Assembly (NCBI RefSeq): GCF_039962115.1
Contig: NZ_JAMPKJ010000001.1
Coordinates: forward strand, 1-64,000
DNA length: 64,000 nt
From: Funiculus sociatus GB2-C1
GTDB lineage: Bacteria; Cyanobacteriota; Cyanobacteriia; Cyanobacteriales; FACHB-T130
Reading direction: 5' to 3'
Below the pieces are notes generated by a model. The model had not been told where the DNA came from and did not search any database. It saw only the letters and a program-made list of their open reading frames with translations. Every line of letters begins with the position of its first letter. Within the stretch, counting starts at the first letter, position 1. Positions 16,464-26,400 of this stretch are shown here, one piece after another. The translations under genes and the position numbers were made by a program.

Positions 16464-18377
16464 TCATCCTGCCGTTTTCACAGTCAAAACCTGCGGTGGA
16501 GTAGAATCTGGGGGATAAAGAAAGTCTACCCGTACTTGCCTTTTTTCGCCTGGTGGCATCTTCAGCGTTACCAGCGGTTCACCAGGTTGTCCGCGTCGCT
16601 GTACCAGATGAACGTAGCGCGTTTTTCCAACTTTATTATCATCACTATAACTTACCCTCACTGTACCTCTAAAAAACACTTGATTAACTCGTGGATTTAA
16701 GAACAGAAGCCTGTCTCTACCACCTTCATCTTTCAACGGTGTTTGTACCGATACAGTAACAGTTTTGGTTTGATTTGTAGAGTTATTCAGGGGTAAACTA
16801 AGATTGTATTCTACTCCATAGTTACTATGGGCAAAATATGCCGTATCCGAATATCTAGCTAACATCGGAGCGCTTTGAATTTGCCCAGTACCAAGGGTAA
16901 TTAAATGTAGAGTACCTAAAGGATAAGAAATTGCTTTTCCTGGTGGAGGAATGCTCAAATCCGAACTATTATTATCAGTAATTTGAGCCTGCCACTGCGC
17001 CCCTTGAGAGACACCCGCCACGCGACTGAAAATGGTTGGTTCTCTGGGCGGATCTAAAGGCGTGGGAACTGGATCGCGCTTTCCTGCTAAACTGCCTGTA
17101 TCGAGTAACTTTTGCCACTCTGCTAAGGTGGGCGGACGACTGGAATTCTTGGCTAAGTTGGCGACATAGACAGCGCGATCGCTCGACAACCGCATCATCG
17201 TCGTGCGACCATTTGATGAAGGAGCCTGCACTGGAATTGCCCGATTCATCAACATTACCGATTGTCCAGGGGGTACTACCAACTTTTCGGGAAAATTCGA
17301 CTGTCTAACTCCCCGCAACACATCATTCATAGTACGACTGCCAGGGCCAGAATAGACTGTTCCATTGGGATTTTCTACGATGTCGGGTAAAGCTATAAAA
17401 GGCGCTTCTGGAGTAGAGAGATAACTAGCAGCTTGCAACACTTCCACAGTGGCGGGTTGATCGCCTGGATTGTGGACAATTATGCCTTGATATAAAGTGC
17501 TATTTTGAGTTTCCGATCTGGCGATGTGGTGAGAAAATATATCAAATCGCCCTTGAAAGGGAAAGTTTAAATGTGCTTGGGGTACTTGTTTACCAGTTGG
17601 GGGAAAGGTAGAAAGCAAAATACCTTCAGTTGTCACAAGTTCGGGGCTATTACTATTAAACGTGGGAACGGTATCGAGTTTTCCCGGTAAAGTCCGCACT
17701 TCCATCGGTTGCACTTCCACCCCGGCGATGTATTGTGGCGGTACAGCATATATATTTAACGCCCGGCACATCAACGCTGCGACTTCCCCACGAGTGGCAG
17801 TTTGATTAGGTTTTAGCTGTTTGACATTAGGATAGTTGACGACGATGCTGTTAACTGCGGCGGATGCGATCGCATTCTTGGCATATTCTGGAATCTGTGC
17901 GGCATCGTTAAAATACTGCCCAAGAGTTTGAGTCGGATTTTCCGGGATACTATAATTTTTAGCACCAGCCACAACGCCTACAGCTTGCGATCGCGGGATA
18001 GCTTGGTTGGGTTGAAAAACTCCGCCTGGATAGCCGGAAAAAAAGCCTCGTCTGTAAGCATTTTGAATTGCATTATGCGCCCAGTAACTCGTAGGCACAT
18101 CTTTAAAACTCGTGCCATTGCGCTTTATTGGTGCATCGGGAAAAGCATTCAGCATCAACACGGCAAATTCAGCGCGAGTGATAGTAGCGTTGGGGCGAAA
18201 AGTGCCATCTGGGTAGCCACTGACTAGCTTTCGCGGTGCCATCTGGCTGATACATTCTTTCGCCCAATGGCTGTTAATGTCACTAAAGGCGGCTTGATTA
18301 GGAGTTGCGATCAATAGGGAAGCGAAAAGCAGGGAACCAACGAAAGGATGTGTTAGGACTTTGAGACTTTTACTCAT
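16464..18377 (-). CDS. SLH-domain protein with DUF3370
   Basis: A 637-residue exported protein. After a signal peptide (about 1-30) come three S-layer homology repeats: FSDINSHWAKECISQM with GYPDGTFRPNATITRAEF, FKDVPTSYWAHNAIQNA with GYPGGVFQPNQAIPRS, and a weaker third with LKPNQTATRGEVAALM. Residues from about 215 to the end match the cyanobacterial DUF3370 family. SLH domains hold proteins to cell-wall polymers or the outer membrane. It sits between the two Dnd-related blocks on the minus strand with no apparent link to them. Confidence 0.88.
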   Translation of the reverse strand: MSKSLKVLTHPFVGSLLFASLLIATPNQAAFSDINSHWAKECISQMAPRKLVSGYPDGTFRPNATITRAEFAVLMLNAFPDAPIKRNGTSFKDVPTSYWAHNAIQNAYRRGFFSGYPGGVFQPNQAIPRSQAVGVVAGAKNYSIPENPTQTLGQYFNDAAQIPEYAKNAIASAAVNSIVVNYPNVKQLKPNQTATRGEVAALMCRALNIYAVPPQYIAGVEVQPMEVRTLPGKLDTVPTFNSNSPELVTTEGILLSTFPPTGKQVPQAHLNFPFQGRFDIFSHHIARSETQNSTLYQGIIVHNPGDQPATVEVLQAASYLSTPEAPFIALPDIVENPNGTVYSGPGSRTMNDVLRGVRQSNFPEKLVVPPGQSVMLMNRAIPVQAPSSNGRTTMMRLSSDRAVYVANLAKNSSRPPTLAEWQKLLDTGSLAGKRDPVPTPLDPPREPTIFSRVAGVSQGAQWQAQITDNNSSDLSIPPPGKAISYPLGTLHLITLGTGQIQSAPMLARYSDTAYFAHSNYGVEYNLSLPLNNSTNQTKTVTVSVQTPLKDEGGRDRLLFLNPRVNQVFFRGTVRVSYSDDNKVGKTRYVHLVQRRGQPGEPLVTLKMPPGEKRQVRVDFLYPPDSTPPQVLTVKTAG

Positions 18378-18478
18378 GAAAATGTTTTTATGTCAACTAA
18401 AATAAAAGAAGTATTTTTACGCTTTCTCGTTCCCTTACTTAAGGCTGATAACGAGGGAAGGAATGCGATCGCGCTGTT

Positions 18479-19135
18479 TTAATTTTTGCTAAATCTTTGG
18501 AGTAACCAGCGAGTAATTGCCCCATCATCCTCTGTTTGACTCCGTTGCAGTGCTTCTTTAACTAAAGCTATTTCTAATCCTGGTAATACTAGCGACTCGT
18601 GTATTTCACCGCTGCGTCCTTCAGAGATAGAGAATGCGATCGCATCCCTTAAATTAGCATCAACAACCCAATATTCCCCTACTCCCGAACGTTCGTATAA
18701 TAACCGCTTTCGCCCCAAATCATCACTAATAGTAGATGCACCGATTTCTACCGCCAACGTAGGGGGATCGTACTCATTCAAATCAACAGGTGAATTAGTT
18801 TCAGGAGGTATCTTCAATTCCGAACCGATGTAGAAAGCCAAGTCAGGTTGAAATTCATCTAAACCTGCTTTTCTAAAACTGGTATTTGTGAACACAACAA
18901 TTGGAATATTTTTAATAGTTGCATAAAGAAGAATAATGTAGGAAACAATTGAATTTTGTCGTCCGTGTCGAGGCCCTACTGCTGCCATTTCAATCCTCAT
19001 GTACCCTTTATGGTAATAGAACCTTCCTTTGTCATAATCTGGGCTATTAGCAAATACTAAAAACTCATCCCAACTGGCTTTTACCCAGGTATCTGTCACC
19101 AAATCCTGCACATTAGGCGCTGAACTAGAAACCAT
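18479..19135 (-). CDS. Uma2-family (PD-(D/E)XK) nuclease-like protein
   Basis: A 218-residue member of the Uma2 family, very abundant in cyanobacteria and predicted to have a PD-(D/E)XK nuclease fold. Motifs seen are the opening SWDEFLVFANSPDYDKGRFYY, the core QPDLAFYIG, then PPTLAVEIGASTISDDLGRKR (acidic and Lys/Arg residues of the fold) and GVGEYWVVDA. Its first 11 bases overlap the 3' end of the upstream ATPase gene, so it is cotranscribed and could be a nuclease partner. Uma2 genes are so common here that this may be chance. Confidence 0.88.
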   Translation of the reverse strand: MVSSSAPNVQDLVTDTWVKASWDEFLVFANSPDYDKGRFYYHKGYMRIEMAAVGPRHGRQNSIVSYIILLYATIKNIPIVVFTNTSFRKAGLDEFQPDLAFYIGSELKIPPETNSPVDLNEYDPPTLAVEIGASTISDDLGRKRLLYERSGVGEYWVVDANLRDAIAFSISEGRSGEIHESLVLPGLEIALVKEALQRSQTEDDGAITRWLLQRFSKN

Positions 19136-21194
19136 AATCGACCTCTACAATTTCCGTATATTCAAACTCATTCGGGCTTTGCCGCACCAAAGAATATATA
19201 TTTCCATTTATCTCAATTGAATCTTGTTCGCAGTCAGGTTTAGAAGAATAATAAATCAATACATACTCTCTACCTATTCTATCGGCTATTTCTTCGGCAA
19301 CTTCACCCCGCCACTGAGTTTTTGTCACCAACACTACCAATTGATTTGCTAATTTTGGAATTATCTTAGCAATTTGTCGCCGATAAATTTCATCCAAACT
19401 GCCAAACGGAGAATCCATCACAATCGGGAAGGTGTTGCTGTCTGGAACCATCAGCATTTTGTTTTGGCTCCATTCTCGCACCTTGTCAATAATGCTACCG
19501 ATAAACGATAGACTGAGAATTTGATTTTCGCCCGTAGAAGCCGCAACAGGAGCATCTAAACCTGCGGTATTTTCCACTAGAGTCAGCTCGTATTTCTCGC
19601 TAATTCTGGGGATGTAAGGCGTAAAAGAAATGTCCGTAAATATTTGTTGTACTCTTTTCTCTAACTCTAAGCGAAACTGTTGTTCTTGCAATATCTTCAC
19701 TTTCGTTAAACGTTCAATTGCCTCTTGAGTTGCAGCAATGCGTCGCTGAGCTAATGCTTGCTTTTCCTCATTCATTTTATGTTTAGAAATTTGTTTCCCT
19801 AAGTCTTCAATTTCAGCTTTTAAATTTATAACTTGCTGCTGATTTCCTCCTTGATCTAGCGTTAGCTCTAAAATTCTGGATTCAATTTCATCCAACCGTT
19901 TTTGTAGGTTGCGAATATCATCACTTGGATCTTTTCTCAATTTTTCTTGAATTTTATCTAATTCCGCTTCTATCTGAGAAATATCTTGTCTAAATTTACT
20001 AATATTAGCTTGCTCTCTGTCAATTTCTTCCCAAAAAGCCGGAGCTTGCTTATCAATTTCATCTACCTGAGCTATCATGCGAATTGCTGTTTCTTCTACA
20101 GCCGCAATTCCCGCTTTATCTAGCCAACCGCTCACATTTGCATGAGCATGATTTCCATCGTGCAATTCTCCACCACAAATACAGCGTTTAGAGTTCAGTA
20201 AATCTTTAACAAATTCTCGCGAAATTCCAGTCGTTAACTCGCCTCGCTGCTTCAAATTATCCACAATTGTCCGAAATTGAGCGGTGGTTTCCGATAGCAG
20301 TACCGTATATCCCCGCGTAGAAATTGCTTTTTTCAGTGCTTCCTTGCTTCTTTTAAGGTTTTCTAGGTTGGATGCTTTCAGGTTTTCTAATTCTTGCCGT
20401 CTTTCTTGCAACTGTTTAGCTGCACTAAGTTCGCGCAAACGGTGACTGGTTTCTTTTTTTAAGGTTTGTTGGTTTGACAATTCTTGGATTATCTCATGTT
20501 GACGCTGGGCAAGTTGTTCGCTTTCCTTTTCGAGTTTTTGTTGCTGTTTTAATAGTTGTTTGGTTTCGGAGTCGCCAATCGCTTCTAACTCACTTCTGAG
20601 AGTTTTTTCAGCTTCTTTCAGATGCTTAATAGAGTTATTTAACACTTCCACACCCAGAAGCTTTTTAGTAGCTTCGGCAATTTCGGCTTTTTTATCAGAG
20701 CGAACTATTTGTTCAATTCGCTCTCCGTCAAAGAAAAAATACTGATGCAAACTACCTGGTAAAATTTGATTAATTATATCTTCTGGATGTTCTCGCGGCA
20801 GTAACCAGCGCCCATCATCTCCAGCTACATACATCAGTAATTGACTTTTGCCAGCTTCAAAGTCAGTTTCATTTTTATAAACACGGCAGAGGCGTTGAGC
20901 TTGATAGCGTCTACTGTCATGTTCCCAGCCAATTTTTACCCAGCATTCGACAGCTTCGCCCGATTTCGCTTCTGCGATCGCTCTCTTATTCACTAATTGC
21001 TCAACTGAGGCAAAAGCCGCGCTAAATTTCTCGTACAGCACCCAAGAAAACGCATTTAATAAACTGGTTTTTCCGGCGCCGTTGTTGCCATGAATAATAG
21101 TAGTATTGCGAACATCTCCACTGGCTAACAAAATTTCTGGTGTCTTGCCATAGAAGGAGCGAAAGTTGCAAAGTTTGATTGAAGTAAGCTTCAT
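19125..21194 (-). CDS. SMC/Rad50-like AAA ATPase, DndD-related
   Basis: A 689-residue ATPase built like DndD. Walker A GNNGAGKTS is at 36-44. The motif QYFFFDGERIEQIV near 150-163 matches the FDGEQ element in the dndD product. Long coiled coils flank a CxCGG-type turn (RCICGG, near 337) that may be half a zinc hook. The ABC signature is STGENQ, and Walker B with D-loop is FPIVMDSPFGSLDE. Its ATG overlaps the stop of a 57-residue ORF (ATGA) and its end overlaps a Uma2 gene. With the helicase upstream it probably forms an effector arm of the phosphorothioation system; that is inference. Confidence 0.85.
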   Translation of the reverse strand: MKLTSIKLCNFRSFYGKTPEILLASGDVRNTTIIHGNNGAGKTSLLNAFSWVLYEKFSAAFASVEQLVNKRAIAEAKSGEAVECWVKIGWEHDSRRYQAQRLCRVYKNETDFEAGKSQLLMYVAGDDGRWLLPREHPEDIINQILPGSLHQYFFFDGERIEQIVRSDKKAEIAEATKKLLGVEVLNNSIKHLKEAEKTLRSELEAIGDSETKQLLKQQQKLEKESEQLAQRQHEIIQELSNQQTLKKETSHRLRELSAAKQLQERRQELENLKASNLENLKRSKEALKKAISTRGYTVLLSETTAQFRTIVDNLKQRGELTTGISREFVKDLLNSKRCICGGELHDGNHAHANVSGWLDKAGIAAVEETAIRMIAQVDEIDKQAPAFWEEIDREQANISKFRQDISQIEAELDKIQEKLRKDPSDDIRNLQKRLDEIESRILELTLDQGGNQQQVINLKAEIEDLGKQISKHKMNEEKQALAQRRIAATQEAIERLTKVKILQEQQFRLELEKRVQQIFTDISFTPYIPRISEKYELTLVENTAGLDAPVAASTGENQILSLSFIGSIIDKVREWSQNKMLMVPDSNTFPIVMDSPFGSLDEIYRRQIAKIIPKLANQLVVLVTKTQWRGEVAEEIADRIGREYVLIYYSSKPDCEQDSIEINGNIYSLVRQSPNEFEYTEIVEVDYGF

Positions 21195-21364
21195 TTTACA
21201 ACTTCCTTTACAATTGCTAAAATATCATTATTAATATGTCCAAGACTTTTCTTATCTAGCCTGCCTTTTTCTAACTGGCACACTCGTTCGATAATTTGTT
21301 GCACTTCCGGTGAAGCTGACTTTATTGGCTCTTGCACATCATTTGTATTCGCTTCGTTTGTCAT
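21191..21364 (-). CDS. 57-residue protein coupled to the DndD-like ATPase
   Basis: An ATG at 21364 opens a frame of 57 codons whose TGA overlaps the ATPase start codon as ATGA, a classic translational-coupling arrangement. The product (MTNEANTNDVQEPIKS ... LAIVKEVVK) is soluble, highly charged, and probably two helices: an acidic, disordered N-terminus, then VQQIIERVCQLEKG and HINNDILAIVKEVV. No domain is recognised. Position and coupling suggest a small partner subunit of the ATPase. Reality as a gene is inferred from the overlap and clean helical composition. Confidence 0.65.
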   Translation of the reverse strand: MTNEANTNDVQEPIKSASPEVQQIIERVCQLEKGRLDKKSLGHINNDILAIVKEVVK

Positions 21365-21433
21365 TTTTATGCCACCCTGAAAGGTTACTTAATTTTAGCT
21401 TAAATTTATAAAAGCATAAAGTGGTAAGAGGAA

Positions 21434-21535
21434 TGAACCGCAAAGACGCAAAGAAAAGAGGGAACAAGAGAAAAGAAACTAGAAGCAAATTAATATTCTC
21501 TCTTTCTCTGCGTTCTAAGCGTCTGGAACGGTTGG
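21434..21535. repeat. Imperfect inverted repeat, MITE-like
   Basis: The left arm AACCGCAAAGACGCAAAGAA and the right arm (reverse complement of TCTGCGTTCTAAGCGTCTGG plus AACGGTT) resemble each other as AACCG..AGACGC..AGAACGCAGAG. Both are familiar cyanobacterial intergenic repeat sequences. It occupies the space between the helicase gene and the 57-residue ORF. Confidence 0.5.
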
Positions 21536-21555
21536 TTTCTCATTTCTTAGATAAT

Positions 21556-23091
21556 TTACAAATCCAACAATTCATAGCGCTTTTGCAAAGCTAACAATTT
21601 CATTCTGGCTTCTCCTGCATTGTCAGCTAAATCGGCAAATTCTACAAAGCGCCGCAACTCCTTTCGCAGCAAATTTCTCTCTACTTCAAAAGTGTCTCTA
21701 TCTAAAGTTGGAGGCAGTACAATTGTGTCAAATAGAGTAGCGCGTTGCTTGCCTGGATGAGGGCGCAAAATTCGCCCTCGACGCTGAATAAATTGGCGCG
21801 GATTGCTACTACTCGCCAAAATTACCGCGTTTTGAATTGCTGGAATATCGACACCTTCATCTAAACAACGAATAGCAACCAAACCCTGTAATTCGCCATT
21901 TTCAAATTGTCGCCGCAAATTCTCTCTTTCTGACAAAGGTGTTTCGGCAGTGTAGGTATTAACGCGATACCCTAGTTCTTCTCCCAGAATTTTAACAACA
22001 GCTTTGAATTGGCGTGAAACGAAATTATTTGAGTTAGCGAAATCGCTATGTACGGAACCATCGCCGCAATAAAATAAGGTGTGGGAAGTATCCAGGCGTT
22101 GACTCATTAACTCGCGCAAAGCTTCTAACTTATTAGCAGCAGCGCCAATTAACCTCGCCCGCTTCATCAACAACGGCTTCAATTCTTCATTGTCTTCAAA
22201 ATTTGCGGCAATATTATCCCGTTGTTTAAACAGAAGATGTCTGCCAATACTGGCACTTAGTTTGGTATAAGTACGCGCTTCCGCTTCTGTTAGTTCTACA
22301 AGTATGGGATAATAAAGATAATGTACCAGCGCCCCCTGTTGAATTGCATCTTTCAGGGTAAATTCTGGTTTTATAACTGTGCCAAAGTAATCAAATAAAG
22401 ATTGCGTACCTGCATCATCAAAATAGCGTTCTGGTGTTGCCGAAAGTCCTAAGCGCAACCCAATACTAGAAGGCAAACTTTCCTCTAAACGTCGTGCGCC
22501 GAGGTTATGAGCTTCGTCTCCCACAATTAAAGTTTTTGGGGGAAAATACTTTAATTGGGACTGCAACCCCTCACCGATCAGTGTGGAATTTGTAGTAATG
22601 ACTGTGAGAAAATGTTGGTTGCCAGAACGCAAGTTGTAAAGTTGCGTCGATAGCTGACTTTGCCAGTTGCGGACATTCTCAAAAGCTAAGACTGGTTCTA
22701 ATCCAAATTTCTCGCATTCTCGCGCCCATTGCGTCACCAAATGCCGATATGGGCAGACTATCAGCAACACTCGCAAGCCGATTTGTTGATACAGTTCAGT
22801 TGCGATCGCTAATGCCGCAATAGTCTTGCCGCTACCAGTCGCCATCTTCAGCGTACCACGCCCTTTGTTGGCAAACCAATTAGCAACAGCTTCCCGCTGA
22901 TACTGTCGCAGCTGAATAGATGGTGGCATTCGGGGACATCCCTTTCGCGGTGGATTTCCCTCCGTTGAGTAGCTACCCTTATTTTCGCCCGCTACAGGTA
23001 ATCTTAATCTGAACTGAAGTCCTTCAAATCGGGGAGTTGCCTTGGGGGGAATCGTAGGCGTTAGTTTCGGGGCATTGTAGGCGGCATTCAT
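21556..23091 (-). CDS. DEAH-box helicase, DNA phosphorothioation-system restriction type
   Basis: A superfamily 2 helicase of 511 residues. Walker A ATGSGKT is at 84-90 and DEAH at 192-195 (LIVGDEAHNLGARRL). SAT motif LGLSATPERY follows, then LDEGVDIP, and motif VI FIQRRGRILRP. The pattern matches the family described as DNA phosphorothioation system restriction enzyme, found by co-occurrence with dnd genes. The first about 55 residues are Pro-rich and weakly conserved-looking, so a later start (near Met55) is possible. It is the most upstream gene of the minus-strand helicase / small ORF / ATPase / Uma2 series. There is no obvious nuclease domain, so cutting must come from a partner or a cryptic site. 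Confidence 0.85.
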   Translation of the reverse strand: MNAAYNAPKLTPTIPPKATPRFEGLQFRLRLPVAGENKGSYSTEGNPPRKGCPRMPPSIQLRQYQREAVANWFANKGRGTLKMATGSGKTIAALAIATELYQQIGLRVLLIVCPYRHLVTQWARECEKFGLEPVLAFENVRNWQSQLSTQLYNLRSGNQHFLTVITTNSTLIGEGLQSQLKYFPPKTLIVGDEAHNLGARRLEESLPSSIGLRLGLSATPERYFDDAGTQSLFDYFGTVIKPEFTLKDAIQQGALVHYLYYPILVELTEAEARTYTKLSASIGRHLLFKQRDNIAANFEDNEELKPLLMKRARLIGAAANKLEALRELMSQRLDTSHTLFYCGDGSVHSDFANSNNFVSRQFKAVVKILGEELGYRVNTYTAETPLSERENLRRQFENGELQGLVAIRCLDEGVDIPAIQNAVILASSSNPRQFIQRRGRILRPHPGKQRATLFDTIVLPPTLDRDTFEVERNLLRKELRRFVEFADLADNAGEARMKLLALQKRYELLDL

Positions 23092-23206
23092 GGTAGATAC
23101 AGGACAGCATATAATCTAATGAATTATACATCTAGTGTTTATGGGGTTCCCTTCACAGTAACTTCACACTATATGCGTAAATTTTATTATCAAAAACTCA
23201 TATTTA

Positions 23207-23431
23207 TTGACAAAATGCCTTTCCGAAGACTATTTTTATCCCCATTCCGCATCCTCATTTCGACATATGACACTTGAGGGGGCGGAATGTGGACTAAGAC
23301 ATTATTTGGCTCAACTTAAAGGAAAGACACTTTGTTATTCCAAGTCGCAAGAGATGCTGAAATTATCAATTCGCTTGTTACATTACCTAAAGTATAAAAC
23401 TGTCCCCGTACCTCCCAGTATTATCCCCTGA
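23207..23431 (+). pseudogene. IS1-family transposase C-terminal remnant
   Basis: The frame contains LRHYLAQLKGKTLCYSKS then MLKLSIRLLHYLKYKTVPVP, the usual C-terminus of cyanobacterial IS1 transposases. Nothing upstream of about 23270 matches, so only the last 45 residues survive. It lies between the divergently placed helicase start and the NRPS 3' end. Confidence 0.65.
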
Positions 23432-23463
23432 CTGTGCAACGCCAAAAATCGAAAACTTACAAC

Positions 23464-26400
23464 TTATACCTTCTCAATACAAGCTTTTAGCTGTTCGCTG
23501 AGAACCTGAACATGAGGTTTCTTTAGCATAGTTAGATGATTGCCAGGAATATTATGAATTTCCACTCCTCCAACAGCTAGATTGCTCCAGCCCATACTGG
23601 TATCTTGCTCCGTTTTTAACTGAACGCTAGTCTTAAAAAGAGTAATTCGATTTGGGTAGATTTGTGGAGTATAGTTGAGAGTTGCTTCGCTATTAGCATG
23701 GAAAACGCGAAGCATAGGCTGAATTGTTAACTCTCTTAAAATCTGCGACCTAGACTCCTGAGACATGAGATTACCTATAGCCTCCTCGCCCAATATCGAG
23801 CGCCAGAAAAGATGTTCTCCCAGCCGCAGAACCAACTTATTTAAAATAGGAAACCGAGATATAAAACTCTGATACTCGTTTTTACTAGGAGTAAGCAAAT
23901 AAAAATAATCTATAACAAATGACCATATATATCGCGTCGCTATGGTAAAAAGAAACCTGAAACCATCTTTAAAAGAAGGTTGATTATCCGAACCTGGTGC
24001 TAAAGTATCAAGCATAGCAACTAGACCCACTTCATGCCCGGATTTTTGCAATTGTTGAGCCATTTCAAAAGCAACCAAACCTCCAAAAGACCACCCTCCT
24101 AAAAAATAAGGGCCTTTTGGCTGCACCACGCGCAACGCTTCAATATAATAAGCTGCCATATCTTCAATGCGATTTATTGGGGGCTGTTCTCCGTCAATAC
24201 CTCGCGGTTGTAACCCATAAAAAGGCTGATTTTTGCCCAAATGATACGCTAATTCGTAATAAGGGAAAACTACGCCAAAAATAGGATGTACGCAGAAGAA
24301 AGGTGGATTTGAACCTTTAGGCTGAATTGCAACTAAAGGCGACCAAGACTGAGAATTATTTTCTACAAATAAAGTAGTTGCTAAACTTTCAACTGTCGGA
24401 TTTAAGAAGAGGGTAGACAGCGGTAACTCGCGCTTAAACTGCTTGTATACCTCATCCATGAGGCGTATAGCCAGCAGGGAATTTCCACCTAAGTCAAAGA
24501 AGTTATCGCCAATACCTACACGCTCAATGTTAAGAACTTCAGCCCAAATTTTTGCTAACGTTGATTCTGTAGAAGTACGAGGAACAACGTTTAAGGTTAA
24601 ATTCGAGATTTCTGATTTTAAGTTGAATGGTGTAGGTAATGCTAGACGATCTACTTTTCCATTAACAGTCAGCGGTAGAGAATCTATCAATACAAAAAAT
24701 GAAGGCACCATGTAATCTGGTAACTTCTTCTTCAGAAAATCGCGAATTTCAATGGTGGTTAACGCCTGATTTTGCTGCGGTACAATATAAGCTATTAAAC
24801 GCTTGTTATCAGGTATATCTTCGCGCACAATTACCACCGCTTCTTTAACTGCTGGATACTGCCTCAGCAGCGCCTCAATCTCTCCTAATTCGATGCGAAA
24901 ACCGCGAATTTTTACCTGTTGGTCGATGCGTCCTAAAAACTCAATGTTTCCGTCTAGTTTAAACGTCGCTAAGTCACCTGTTTTATAAAGACGCTCGGTT
25001 CTACTCTCCTTTTTAAGGGAGGATAAAGAAGAATTTTCCTGTATTGAGGCTTCATTTTCTATTTTTACTTTGGCCTTTATAAAAAGGTTAGGAATAAACC
25101 GTTCAGCAGTTAACTCCGGACGGTTTAGATAGCCGCGTGCTAGTCCATCACCACTGATGTACAATTCGCCAGTAATACCGATAGGTACTGGCTGTAAATA
25201 TCCATCTAATATATAAATTTGAGTATTAGCAATTGGGCAACCGATGGGCGGCTTTTCGCTATCGTCATTAATTTCTGCAATTGTAGCCCAAACAGTTGCT
25301 TCAGTTGGCCCATAAGCGTTAAAAAATCTGCGATCAGAAGTCCATTTGTTGACAATATCTTTAGAACAAGATTCGCCTGCACAAATTATAGTATGCAGTG
25401 CGGGAAGTTCTTCTTTTGGTAATACTGCAAGTACAGCAGGCGGAAGGGTGACGCAAGTAATATTATTGTCTTTGCATAGCTTTATTAAAGCTTGTCCAGG
25501 CAAAAGAGATTCTTTTTTAGCTATGTAAAGTGTTGCTCCTATTCGCAATGCCATGATAATTTCAAAGATTGAGGCATCAAAACTCAAGGATGCAAATTGT
25601 AAGATGCGATCGCTTGGCTGTAACTTGAAAACTTCGATCTGAGCTTCTGCTAAGTTAGACAGTCCTCTATGCTGTACTAAAACGCCTTTTGGTTTTCCGG
25701 TTGAGCCAGAGGTATAGATAACATAAGCTAGATTATCAAATGTTACGTTACTGGTTGGGTTGTGTTGGGGATGGGAAGCGATCGCATTCCAGTCTGTATC
25801 CAAACAAACTACAGACAAACCGTGTTGGCGATCCCCCCAACAGGGCTTCCAAAGGGGAGCTAATATGGATTGCGTTAATAAGATGGATATTTGAGCGTCT
25901 TCCACCATGAAGTTAAGACGTTCTTGCGGATAGCTTGGATCTAAAGGTAGGTATGCTCCACCTGCTTTGAGGATGCCCAATAGTCCCACTATCATATCTA
26001 CAGAACGCTCTACACAAATGCCCACTAAAACATCTGGAAATACTCCCAATTGTTGCAGGTGGTGTGCAAGTTGATTGGCTCTGATGTTCAATTCGCGGTA
26101 GGTTAACTGCTGATTTTCAAAAATGAGCGCGATCGCATCCGGGCTTTGCTCTACCTGCGCTTCAAATAACTGATGAAAACACTGCTCTATTTTGGATGGT
26201 AAATTTTGGATTTCAAATTTATTCTGGCTAAATATTAATAGTTCTTTCTGCTCTGCATCGGTCAAGATTGTTAATTCACCAAGGCGTTTTTGTGGATTTG
26301 CAACAATACTTTCCAGCAGCGTTTGGTAATGTCCCAGCATTCGAGTAATGGTAGCATCATCAAATAAATCAGTGCTGTATATTACTTGTCCTTTAAAACT

